From NCBI GenBank assembly GCA_040753875.1, contig JBFMDV010000013.1, positions 29,897-93,896 on the forward strand: a stretch of DNA of 64,000 nt, read 5' to 3'. Positions 21,477 to 30,223 of this stretch are shown here, piece after piece. The notes below the pieces were generated by a model. It saw only the letters and a list, made by a program, of their open reading frames with translations. It had not been told where the DNA came from and made no database searches. The position numbers were made by a program, and so were the translations under genes. The stretch comes from Candidatus Zixiibacteriota bacterium (GTDB lineage: Bacteria; Zixibacteria; MSB-5A5; GN15; FEB-12). Each line of letters starts with the position of its first letter. Positions within the stretch are counted from its first letter, which is position 1.

Positions 21477-24400
21477 ATGAAGCGATGGTCTCTGTTGCTG
21501 GGACTCCTTGTCGTCCTGCTAGTGTCGTTCGACACGGCTCATGCCCAGGGTTGGGTAGGCGGCAGCATAGGAGTCGATGCAGTACAGGGTCTGGCCCACG
21601 GTGACACGGTCTACGTAGGCAGCGACCTTCGATGGATCTTGCGACTTCGCAACGACTCGTTCAATTTCGCCTTCAGCAATGGCTTTAGAGTGTTTACGCC
21701 TGATGGCGCCACGTGGGACAGTACCCGCGGTGATACACTCGGCTGGCGGCCGGGAGACCCAACGCCCGGAGTGGCGATCCTGGGAAAAGCCAATTTTGAT
21801 CTGCCATACGGAATCAACTACTTCCCGCCGAGCCCGTCAACAAGCGTGGGGAGTGATACTGTTGGTTTCATCGCAGCCAAGATATTTGCTACGGGACTTC
21901 CTCCCAATTTCAATGACACGGCATGGGCGGTGACTGCCTTTAACATCAACCCGTCGTCGCATGGAAAACATATCTGCGTTGATTCTACGTGGTTCCGTCC
22001 TGGCGGTACCTGGAAGTGGCAGGCATCCGGTGGAATTCAACGTTTTCCGGCGTGGAGCGGGCAGGTCTGCTATACCATAGTTGATCCGAATCAGCCCACC
22101 GCCGAGTTGGTAGTGGTTCCCGACAGTCTCGGTTTCACGGCCACGGAGGGGGGCGCCAATCCGGCCGCACAGCAGTTCAATGTCTCCGAATTTGGCGGCA
22201 CCGTGATTCCGTACAGCGCATCGGAAGCCGGGACCTGGCTTTCGCTCACCAATGCCAGCGGCAATACACCGGCGGATGTCGGCGTGAATGTCGATATTAC
22301 AGGTGTCGCAGCAGGCACGTACACCGAATTGGTGACGGTAAGCTCGACTTCGGCACCATCGAAGACGGTCAAGGTTACGCTGGTGGTCAATCCGGCGCCG
22401 AAAGTACTGGTGGTATCGCCTGACACGTTGCGCTTCACTGCCCAGGAAGGGGGCGCGAATCCGGCTTCCCAGAATTTCAACGTGAGCGAAGCGGGCGGCG
22501 CGGCTATCGCCTACACGGCGGGTGAATCTGCTACCTGGCTTTCGCTGACTAATCCATCCGGCACAACGCCCGGCGACGTGACAGTGAACGTCATCATGGC
22601 GGGTGTTACGGCCGGGAGCTATACGGATCTGGTGACGGTGACTGCAGCCGAAGCAAGCAATTCGCCGCAGCTGGTAGTGATCGAACTGACAGTGACACCG
22701 GCGGCCAGCCTAATGGCCATTTCTCCGGATACGCTGAAATTCATCGCGATCGAAGGCGGCCCGAATCCTCCGAACGGGCAATTCCAGGTCACCTCGACCG
22801 GCGGCAGCGTGGACTATTTTGCTGAAGACACCTCAACGTGGTTCTCGCTGTTAAATGAAGACAGTGTCACGCCCGACTCGGTTCAGGTGCTGGTCGACAT
22901 TACCGGTCTTGTGCCCGGCAATTATTTCGGCGACGTAACTTTCACTTCAGGTACGGCCGAAAACAGCCCGCAGGCTCGGGTCGTGATGCTGACCGTGGTG
23001 GCGCGTCCGAAGATCCTCGTGACGTCACCTGATACGCTGTACTTTACGGCTGTCGCGGGTGGCGCGAATCCCGCCTCCCAGACGTTTGCCGTTTCCGAAC
23101 AGGGTGGCGCGGTAATTCCATATACCTCTCTTGAAGGAGCGTCCTGGCTGAGTTTGACCAACGCGTCAGGGAACACCCCGGACCTTGTCACAGTCAACGT
23201 TGATATTGCCGGACTCACAGACGGCAGCTACAGCGAGGCGGTCGTGACAACGTCGGCGGATGCTGTCAATGCCGACACCGTGGTGGTGCTACTCGATGTG
23301 TCCACGTGTCCACAGTTGATTCTTACCCCGGCGAGCCGAAATTATTCCGTGTACACTAATACATTGCTGGAAATCAGCGATTCCATACAGCTCACCAGAG
23401 CTGGCGGCGCGGCATACGGCTGGAACATACTCAATGATGCCGGATTCCAGATCAACCCGACCTCAGGGGTGACGCCTGGTGTCATGACGATCTATGACAC
23501 GATCACGTATCTCAGCCCCGGGACGTTTACCCGCTGCATTCTAATAGAGGACAGCGCCTGCAGCGCGATCGATTCATTCTGTGTCACGGTCGAAGTCACC
23601 GAGGCGCCGTGCGCCCTGATAGTGACCTCGGATTCACTCCTGTCGTTCAACGTGACACAGGGGGATTCGCTGACCACGCCGGCGGCACGCTCGCTGTTCG
23701 TGTACAGCTCTGATGATCTGGTCAGTTTCGAGTTTACGGTATCATCGGATTCCGCGTGGGTGCATTTCGCCCCGACTTTCGGCACCTCTCCCGAAAGCAT
23801 TCTGGTGTCGGTCGACCCGACTGGTCTGCTGCCCGGTACCTATTTTGCCGACTGCCGCATCAGCACCGATAACATTTATGTATGCGAACCGAAGTTCAAG
23901 GTTGTCACGGTGATGATGACCGTGGTGGACAGCACCGCCAATCAGTTCTGCGCGTGGGTAGTGGACCCCGACGGCATCCAGATCCCTGGCGCTTTCGTGG
24001 ACCTGTACGCCAGTTTCCCGGACAGCAACACCTGGCTCGATCGTCAGATATCGGATTCGAGTGGCGCGGTCTGGTTCCCCAGTTTCCCGGATACGTTTGA
24101 CCTGTTTGCGCATAAAGACGGGTACTATCCGGCTGTGGCGAACGATCTGTCGTTTGGCAACAAGGGTGTGATGCTGGTGCTTCACCCGCTCCGTCCCGTG
24201 GTGGTCACCAGCCAGTGGGTTGACTACTTCTGCGATAATAATCTCCTAAACGATTATCCGCTGCCGGCCGGATCGGTGGTGGAAGCGACTGAACCGGGCG
24301 GATTGCTGGTCGGTCAGTTCTACGTGACCGAATTCGGCAAGTACGGTTTCATGCCGGTCTATCGTGCTAACGACACGCTGACCGACACGCTGGGCGCCAT

Positions 24401-25691
24401 GACCGGCGACGTGCTCACGTTCTGGGTGAACGGACAGATGGCGATCGCCAACGGCGACGTTACTTATCCGGCTGCGTACGACCGGGTCATGGTCTGTCTC
24501 AACGCCGGTGGCGTTATCCAGAAGAACTGCCCGCTCCAAGAAGGCTGGAATCTGGTCTCTTGGAATATCGATACACCGGTTGATTTCCTGCCCGACATAC
24601 TGGCGCCGATCGACAGTTGTATCGAAGTGGTGCTTGGATTCGAAGGGGGCGGTCTGACGTACGATCCTACACTGCCGCAGTTCTCGACCTTATGGTATGC
24701 CGACCATTACAGTGGCTACTGGATAAAGGTCAGGTCGGGTTGCAGCGCCACGTTGTCGCTCACCGGAATTCCGGTCCCCGCCAACACGGCGATCCACGTG
24801 TATCGTGGCTGGAACCTGGTCAGCTATCTGCCGGAGTCCCCGTTGGCGCCGGTTGACGCGCTGTCCTCGATCGCGAGCAATCTCGTTATCGCCTACGGCT
24901 TCGACAATGGCATCCAGATCTACCGTCCGAGCGGCGGTCAGTTCAATACCCTTACCGAGATGTCGACCTGCCACGGCTACTGGGTCAAAGTGACTCAGAA
25001 CGGCGATTTGGTCTATCCGGGAGGCGCCGGCACGACTGTGGCGGCTGTTGAAAATCCGCACAATATCGCGGCTCGTCTGGCGGTTCCGTCGGACATCACG
25101 CCTACCATGAGCTGGATGAACCTGTATTCTGCCGACCTTACGCTTGATGGCCGGACCGTGAAAGCGGGCACCACAATTACCGCTCATACCGAAAGCGGCG
25201 TCAAAGTGGGCAGCTTCACGCTGGCCAAAGACGGCAGCTTCGGCTTCATGCCGGTGTATGCCGATGATGAAGGTAACGGTCTGAAGCGCGGTGAGACATT
25301 CGTTCTGAAGGTCAACGGCGTGGAGACCAACGAGCAGTTTACCTACGGCACCGACGGTGATCGGCTTGAGGTGGCGGGGTTGACGGCGAAATCCTCGGAT
25401 GCCACCCTGCCGGGCAGCTTCGAGCTCGCGCAGAACTATCCGAACCCGTTCAACCCGTCGACCACTATAAGCTTCTCGCTGCCGGTGGGCGGAAAGGCGA
25501 AGCTCGAGATCTACAACATTCTTGGTGTGCTGGTGGCTACGCCGTATGATGGCGCTGCCGAAGCCGGGAAAACTGACGTGGTGTGGGACGGCAAGAACGC
25601 CAGTGGCGAAACGGTCGCCTCGGGTGTCTACCTCTATCGCCTCACCTCGGGCAGCTTCACCGAAACCAGGAAGATGATGCTCTTGAAGTAG
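21477..25691 (+). CDS. Large secreted multi-repeat protein with C-terminal (type IX-like) sorting domain
   Basis: 1404 residues, good ribosome site (AGGAGA). Signal peptide to about residue 24 (AHAQG). Residues about 209-813 hold six beta-sandwich repeats of about 100 residues; the first four are close copies (SPDTLRFTA, EGGANPA, WLSLTN, GxYxDLVTV) and resemble BACON/Ig-like domains; the last two are degenerate. A carboxypeptidase-regulatory-like domain lies near 820-905. Two copies of a GFMPVY-type module (about 910-1010 and 1205-1300) flank two GWNLVS repeats. The end (QNYPNPFNPST ... GVYLYRLTSG ... KMMLLK) is a FlgD-like sorting domain. Probably cell-surface or released, adhesive or structural; no catalytic site is seen. 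Confidence 0.9.
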   Translation: MKRWSLLLGLLVVLLVSFDTAHAQGWVGGSIGVDAVQGLAHGDTVYVGSDLRWILRLRNDSFNFAFSNGFRVFTPDGATWDSTRGDTLGWRPGDPTPGVAILGKANFDLPYGINYFPPSPSTSVGSDTVGFIAAKIFATGLPPNFNDTAWAVTAFNINPSSHGKHICVDSTWFRPGGTWKWQASGGIQRFPAWSGQVCYTIVDPNQPTAELVVVPDSLGFTATEGGANPAAQQFNVSEFGGTVIPYSASEAGTWLSLTNASGNTPADVGVNVDITGVAAGTYTELVTVSSTSAPSKTVKVTLVVNPAPKVLVVSPDTLRFTAQEGGANPASQNFNVSEAGGAAIAYTAGESATWLSLTNPSGTTPGDVTVNVIMAGVTAGSYTDLVTVTAAEASNSPQLVVIELTVTPAASLMAISPDTLKFIAIEGGPNPPNGQFQVTSTGGSVDYFAEDTSTWFSLLNEDSVTPDSVQVLVDITGLVPGNYFGDVTFTSGTAENSPQARVVMLTVVARPKILVTSPDTLYFTAVAGGANPASQTFAVSEQGGAVIPYTSLEGASWLSLTNASGNTPDLVTVNVDIAGLTDGSYSEAVVTTSADAVNADTVVVLLDVSTCPQLILTPASRNYSVYTNTLLEISDSIQLTRAGGAAYGWNILNDAGFQINPTSGVTPGVMTIYDTITYLSPGTFTRCILIEDSACSAIDSFCVTVEVTEAPCALIVTSDSLLSFNVTQGDSLTTPAARSLFVYSSDDLVSFEFTVSSDSAWVHFAPTFGTSPESILVSVDPTGLLPGTYFADCRISTDNIYVCEPKFKVVTVMMTVVDSTANQFCAWVVDPDGIQIPGAFVDLYASFPDSNTWLDRQISDSSGAVWFPSFPDTFDLFAHKDGYYPAVANDLSFGNKGVMLVLHPLRPVVVTSQWVDYFCDNNLLNDYPLPAGSVVEATEPGGLLVGQFYVTEFGKYGFMPVYRANDTLTDTLGAMTGDVLTFWVNGQMAIANGDVTYPAAYDRVMVCLNAGGVIQKNCPLQEGWNLVSWNIDTPVDFLPDILAPIDSCIEVVLGFEGGGLTYDPTLPQFSTLWYADHYSGYWIKVRSGCSATLSLTGIPVPANTAIHVYRGWNLVSYLPESPLAPVDALSSIASNLVIAYGFDNGIQIYRPSGGQFNTLTEMSTCHGYWVKVTQNGDLVYPGGAGTTVAAVENPHNIAARLAVPSDITPTMSWMNLYSADLTLDGRTVKAGTTITAHTESGVKVGSFTLAKDGSFGFMPVYADDEGNGLKRGETFVLKVNGVETNEQFTYGTDGDRLEVAGLTAKSSDATLPGSFELAQNYPNPFNPSTTISFSLPVGGKAKLEIYNILGVLVATPYDGAAEAGKTDVVWDGKNASGETVASGVYLYRLTSGSFTETRKMMLLK

Positions 25692-25717
25692 TCGCGTTTT
25701 TGAGATACTCTATCGAT

Positions 25718-25741
25718 CCGGCCCCGCCTGGGCGGGGCCGG
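25718..25741 (+). terminator. Strong stem-loop between the two sorting-domain protein genes
   Basis: 11-bp perfect GC stem (25718-25728 with 25731-25741) and a 2-nt loop, 27 nt after a stop codon. It lacks a following T-run, so it may be an attenuator or an mRNA 3'-end stabiliser rather than a full terminator; the next gene starts 20 nt later. Confidence 0.5.
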
Positions 25742-25761
25742 ACGAACAAGGCGGTGATGTT

Positions 25762-26784
25762 GTGAGAAAGCGCATTGTGATGCTTCTGTTGGCTGCAGGA
25801 ATAACAGTATGTCTTTCCGGGAACCTGTCGGCCCAGATCATACCCACACCGTGGTGGGCAGGCTTCTATGACAGTTTGTATCTTTCCACGTTCAACGGTG
25901 ATTCATTACCGCCCGGTTCGATCATACAGGCTTACGACCCACAGGATGTGCTGTGCGGTCAGGATACGGTTGGTGTAGCGGGGACTTTCGGTTTCATGTC
26001 GGTGTACGGTGACGACGTTGCCAACACGCCGGCTGTCGACGAAGGGGCTGTTGACGGTGACAGTATCAGATTCAAGGTCAATGGCCGCTGGGCGACGGTA
26101 ACCGGTGACAACACCTGGGCTGATCAGGTATTGCGACCCGTTTCCCTTTCCGTCACGGGTGCGGTGGTCGCTTTTTCTGCATTGTCGCTTCCGAGGGACA
26201 CGCTGGTTCCCTTCAACGACACCATCATGTTGTATGGCAGGATTCAGAATAACGGCGACGGGCTCGACTTTTATGGCGTGAATGTCACCGATTCGAAGGG
26301 GTGGGAAATCATCTATCCGGTGCAATACAACTATGCTGGTCAGGGACAGTGGGTCGACGTATGGTTTGGCGTTGTTGTACCGACCTGGCCGGGGATTGAC
26401 ACGGTCGAGCACGTTTATTATTCGTTCTTTAGCCACCTTGATACCAGCCAGCACATTGACGATTCGTGCATTTTATTCGTCTCAATTACCGATGTGAACG
26501 ACGGCAGCAGTTCGCTGCCGAACGGATTCACGCTGTTCCAAAACTACCCGAACCCGTTCAATCCGAGCACGGTTGTTTCGTTCTCGCTGCCGAGCCGAAG
26601 CGCCGTGCAGTTCGAAGTGTACGATATGCTAGGGCGACAGGTTGAATTCCGAGACCTGGGGAGTCTGAATTCGGGCAACCACGAGATCGAGTTTGACGCT
26701 TCATCGCTTGCCAGCGGCGTCTATCTGTATCGCATCGTGACCGAAGAGGCGAGCCTCTCGCGGAAGATGATGCTGGTCAAATAG
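25762..26784 (+). CDS. Secreted protein with GFMxVYGDD module and C-terminal sorting domain
   Basis: 340 residues from GTG 25762. Signal peptide to about residue 24 (LSAQI). Residues about 28-130 form the same module found twice in the upstream protein (W..FYDS, PPGSIIQAYDP, GTFGFMSVYGDD, FKVNGRWATV). The middle, about 135-245, is beta-rich and unrecognised (an Ig-like domain is likely). The C-terminus carries NYPNPFNPST, the FlgD-like sandwich and SRKMMLVK. It lies 70 nt downstream of the 1404-residue protein, same direction; the two are probably exported by the same route and may act together. No enzyme motif seen. Confidence 0.88.
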   Translation: MRKRIVMLLLAAGITVCLSGNLSAQIIPTPWWAGFYDSLYLSTFNGDSLPPGSIIQAYDPQDVLCGQDTVGVAGTFGFMSVYGDDVANTPAVDEGAVDGDSIRFKVNGRWATVTGDNTWADQVLRPVSLSVTGAVVAFSALSLPRDTLVPFNDTIMLYGRIQNNGDGLDFYGVNVTDSKGWEIIYPVQYNYAGQGQWVDVWFGVVVPTWPGIDTVEHVYYSFFSHLDTSQHIDDSCILFVSITDVNDGSSSLPNGFTLFQNYPNPFNPSTVVSFSLPSRSAVQFEVYDMLGRQVEFRDLGSLNSGNHEIEFDASSLASGVYLYRIVTEEASLSRKMMLVK

Positions 26785-26810
26785 AATTATCATCCGATCG
26801 TGAACCTTGG

Positions 26811-26840
26811 AAAACCCCGGCTGCCGCCGGGGTTTTTCTT
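26811..26840 (+). terminator. Intrinsic terminator after the sorting-domain protein pair
   Basis: 10-bp stem (AAAACCCCGG 26811-26820 with CCGGGGTTTT 26827-26836), 6-nt loop, T-run into 26838. It lies 26 nt after the stop codon. Confidence 0.9.
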
Positions 26841-26935
26841 ATAGTGGAGTGTGACGGGTGACAGGAGCCTTTGGAAATGCTCTTCGAGTCCGGCAAGCTT
26901 CCGGCGAAATCGGAGCAGTGGTGTCAATTTAGTAG

Positions 26936-26965
26936 TTGCTCGCTGGTTGCGATGGGTGGTATACT
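26936..26965 (+). promoter_or_regulatory. Promoter of the PP2C phosphatase gene
   Basis: TTGCTC (26936-26941) and TATACT (26960-26965), 18-nt spacer. Its position rules out start codons upstream of about 26972 and supports the GTG at 27009. Confidence 0.5.
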
Positions 26966-27008
26966 TTTTGATATATTTGATTTGGACAATTCTGCAGCAA
27001 GGACACAT

Positions 27009-28007
27009 GTGCCGCTGAAACTCAAGGTTATCGCCCGCACGGACAAAGGGCTGGTCCGCCCCGGCAATGAGGATTATCTCCATATCGATGACGAAAACCT
27101 GGTGTACGCAGTATGCGACGGTATGGGAGGACACCAGGCCGGTGAGGTAGCATCGATGACCGCCTCAGAAGTTATCAAGACGGCGTTTTTGGAATTTTCC
27201 GCGGAATTGATGCAGGACCCCTTGCTCACGCTGAATCGAACCGTCCCCGGCACCGGCGACCTACTTCTCAAGGCAATTCGCCTGGCCAATCGGGCCATTT
27301 ATCGGAAGGCGCAGATGGACCCATCGCTGACCGGCATGGGCACAACGATCATCTCGGTGGCCTGTGAGGCGGACATCATGTCAATCGCTCACGTGGGGGA
27401 CAGCCGCGCCTACCGTCTGCGTCAGGACAAGATCGAGCCGCTTACTGTCGACCACTCCTGGGTGGCGGAGATGCAGGCTCAGCAGAATCTCAGCCGGGAA
27501 GAGGCGAACGCGCTGGTGGGAAAGAACATCATTCTGAGAGCACTGGGTGTTCGCGAGAATATCGAGATCGACTACCGCATCATCCGTTTGCAGCCAGGGG
27601 ATCAATTCCTGTTGTGCTCCGATGGTCTCTGTGGATATGCCGATGATGACGAGATTTTCGAGATCGCCCGTCCACGGCGGGACAATCTCGAAAAGATGGC
27701 CGAGGACCTCATCCAGATGGCCAACGACCGAGGGGGGCCGGACAACGTGAGTGTTATCATCATCGAGGTACTGGAGGTGAACAAATCGGTGCTGCCGGAG
27801 CTTGAGGTCATGACCTTCCCGTCCGAATCGCCGGAGGCACTGGAGGCGGAGGATCATTGGATCGATAAGATCCTGGCGCGTCAGCCGACCGTCACGGCGG
27901 AAATCCAATCCGGGACCGGATCCCCGCGCCCGCTGCTTCTGGCGGGTATTTTCTGCCTGTTTGCGGCCGTGGCTGCCCTCATTGTGTACCTTGTTGCCTT
28001 CAAATGA
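27009..28007 (+). CDS. PP2C-family serine/threonine phosphatase with C-terminal membrane anchor
   Basis: About 332 residues from GTG 27009 (AAGGA 6 nt upstream; the -10 box lies between this start and the more upstream ATGs). All PP2C metal-binding motifs are present: RPGNEDY, CDGMGGH, HVGDSRAYR, CSDGLCGYADDDE and GGPDNVSVI. A C-terminal membrane helix (residues about 308-330) anchors it with the catalytic part in the cytoplasm. This is the PrpC/Stp type that reverses Hanks-type kinases. The only such kinase in the window is the TPR kinase at 5446, but no Ser/Thr kinase lies next to this gene, so the partner is unknown. Confidence 0.94.
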   Translation: MPLKLKVIARTDKGLVRPGNEDYLHIDDENLVYAVCDGMGGHQAGEVASMTASEVIKTAFLEFSAELMQDPLLTLNRTVPGTGDLLLKAIRLANRAIYRKAQMDPSLTGMGTTIISVACEADIMSIAHVGDSRAYRLRQDKIEPLTVDHSWVAEMQAQQNLSREEANALVGKNIILRALGVRENIEIDYRIIRLQPGDQFLLCSDGLCGYADDDEIFEIARPRRDNLEKMAEDLIQMANDRGGPDNVSVIIIEVLEVNKSVLPELEVMTFPSESPEALEAEDHWIDKILARQPTVTAEIQSGTGSPRPLLLAGIFCLFAAVAALIVYLVAFK

Positions 28008-28117
28008 TCCGTCTGTCAGGCGGGCCAATCGCTGACCGCATCAATAATTCCCCTGCCGTAATCTCGCGATTCCGATATATACTGTAGCTGCCGGAGATAT
28101 GCGGCCAAAGAGCGATT

Positions 28118-29311
28118 ATGATCAGCCAGACAAAAAACGAACAGCCGTTGCTGGGTCTTACTGGTAGGCGAAATTGGCTCATCCTGTGGTTACTCTGGAC
28201 CGCCATAGGGCTCCTTCATGCCGTGCGGTTGTACACGGTCTACAACTTCCGAATGCAGGAGCTGTGGCTGTCGTGGCCGCAGGCTATTGTCTGGTCCCTG
28301 ATCGAATGGTATATTTGGGGCCTTCTCAGTCTGGTCATCGTGCGCGTGTGCGTCTGGTTGCCCTTTGATCGCAAGACCTGGAAGCGCAGTCTGTTTCTTC
28401 AGATTGCCGCAGCCGTGCCAATCGTGCTCTTGCACGTGGTGGTCTGGGCCTCCCTCTCGCGTGCAACAAGTCACTGGTACTACAATAAGGTTACCTCGTT
28501 CGCCGGCACGTATTCTGATGCGATCCTTGGAGGCATAGTGGGTCGCGCCCAGGCGGGACTGCTCACTTACTTTCTGATTGCGGCCGCGGTATACGCCATC
28601 CGGCACTACCGGAGCCTGAGGGAGCGGGAGGTCCATCTGGCGAGTCTGCAGGCGCAGTTGGCCGGTGCCCGTCTGGAAACACTCAAGGCGCAACTCCATC
28701 CCCATTTTCTCTTTAACACGCTCAATGCCATCTCGAGCTTGATCCACACCGATCCGGGGCAGGCCGATTATGTCATCGCCCGCCTCAGCGACTTGCTTCG
28801 CACCACACTTGATTCCTCCGCCAGCCAACAATGGACTCTGCGGCAGGAACTGGCATTCCTGGACTGTTATCTGGATATCCAGAAATGCCGTTTCCCCGAT
28901 CGACTTCGTGTGCGGCAAGATATTGACCCCGATACTCTCGATGCGCTCGTGCCGACAGTGGCTCTTCAACCGCTCGTGGAGAACGCAATCCGACACGGGA
29001 TTTCACACCGGGTTGAGGGAGGGGAGTTGATCATCAGAGGAAGGCGCGAAAACACACAGCTCGTGCTGGAGGTTGCCGACGATGGCCCGGGTTTCGTGAA
29101 CGGTAACCGCGACGGCAGCGGGAAGGGGATAGCGTTGACGCGCGACCGCTTGCATCAGTTCTTTGGGGAGAACGGTTCGCTCACGATTACACAACAGCGT
29201 CATAACGGTGTTCTGGCCTCAATTCGAATTCCCCTCATAATGGATAATCGCAAATGCGAAGATTTCGCGGATCAACAGAATGGATCGCCCGGTTCGAGCG
29301 CTGATCGTTGA
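28118..29311 (+). CDS. LytS/YehU-type membrane sensor histidine kinase
   Basis: 397 residues. Four membrane helices (about 20-40, 55-75, 90-112, 135-155) form the sensor part, followed by a coiled linker. The His_kinase domain has the family H-box HPHFLFNTLNAI near residue 193 and an ATPase part with LVENAIRHG and VADDGPGF. The final 32 nt overlap the start of the LytTR regulator, so the pair is coupled. The four-helix N-terminus is minimal and its signal is unknown. A TATACT box at 28078-28083 may be part of its promoter; no good -35 is seen. Confidence 0.94.
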   Translation: MISQTKNEQPLLGLTGRRNWLILWLLWTAIGLLHAVRLYTVYNFRMQELWLSWPQAIVWSLIEWYIWGLLSLVIVRVCVWLPFDRKTWKRSLFLQIAAAVPIVLLHVVVWASLSRATSHWYYNKVTSFAGTYSDAILGGIVGRAQAGLLTYFLIAAAVYAIRHYRSLREREVHLASLQAQLAGARLETLKAQLHPHFLFNTLNAISSLIHTDPGQADYVIARLSDLLRTTLDSSASQQWTLRQELAFLDCYLDIQKCRFPDRLRVRQDIDPDTLDALVPTVALQPLVENAIRHGISHRVEGGELIIRGRRENTQLVLEVADDGPGFVNGNRDGSGKGIALTRDRLHQFFGENGSLTITQQRHNGVLASIRIPLIMDNRKCEDFADQQNGSPGSSADR

Positions 29312-30044
29312 TGACGAGCCGCTGGCACGCAAGCGGATCATGACTCTCCTTTCGAGTTTCGCGGACATTACGGTTATAGGCGAGGCGGCCAATGGCGTGG
29401 AGGCGATAGAGGCGATCCGTCGGCGTACCCCCGATCTGGTATTCCTCGATGTGCAGATGCCGGGACTCGATGGGTTCGATGTGATCCGCGAGATAGGTAC
29501 CGAGCGAATGCCGATGGTGATCTTCGTGACGGCGTTCGACACGCATGCGGTGAAAGCGTTCGAGGTAAACGCCCTTGATTATCTGTTGAAGCCGTTCGAC
29601 AAGAGCCGGTTCGCCAAAGCGCTTGAACGAGCGTTTGGAGAACTGCGGCATCGAAAGCCTGCAGGGCAATTGTCAAATCTGCTGGCTGCTGCCACCATGC
29701 GCCCACCTGAAGAGATGCGGCTCTTGGTGCGTACGTTCGGTCGTGTAACCATCGTTATAGCCGGACAGATCGATTGGATTCGCTCGGCCGGCAATTATGC
29801 CGAGTTGCACGTCGGCCATGAAACGCACCTGTTGCGCGAGACGATGCAGACTCTCGGCGCGCGCCTCCGGCCGGCCGGTTTCGTGCGGATACACCGCGGT
29901 TATATCATAAACAAAAGGCGCGTTCGTTCATTGCGAATTCACGACGACGGCGACGGTACCGTCCTGCTTCACGACCATACCGAACTGCCGCTGAGCCGGA
30001 GATATCGACGAGCGCTCGACCAGATGTTGCACTCAGATCAGTGA
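29280..30044 (+). CDS. LytTR-family response regulator
   Basis: 254 residues. The receiver domain (1-120) has IVDDEP, the phospho-Asp in VFLDVQMPG, a Thr in FVTAFD and the Lys of LLKPFD. The LytTR DNA-binding domain (about 150-250) has VDWIRSAGNY-like and FVRIHRGYIINKRRV segments typical of the family. It overlaps the LytS-type kinase gene by 32 nt and is almost surely its partner. LytTR proteins bind paired direct repeats upstream of target promoters; I could not identify such sites in the window. Confidence 0.95.
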   Translation: MDRPVRALIVDDEPLARKRIMTLLSSFADITVIGEAANGVEAIEAIRRRTPDLVFLDVQMPGLDGFDVIREIGTERMPMVIFVTAFDTHAVKAFEVNALDYLLKPFDKSRFAKALERAFGELRHRKPAGQLSNLLAAATMRPPEEMRLLVRTFGRVTIVIAGQIDWIRSAGNYAELHVGHETHLLRETMQTLGARLRPAGFVRIHRGYIINKRRVRSLRIHDDGDGTVLLHDHTELPLSRRYRRALDQMLHSDQ

Positions 30045-30223
30045 CCTTCAGGTAACGGTCCTCTCCGCTTATCACCCTCAGCCCACCGTCTGTCACTCTT
30101 AGCGCGGCTTTCTGTGCCCTGCGAGTAGCTTACGGCTGAGAAATTGAATCGCTGCTCCGGGCGGGTCATGCTCCGTGCAACGGTTCATCATACGATTGTA
30201 CTCATTGGCACATAGAGGAAACC

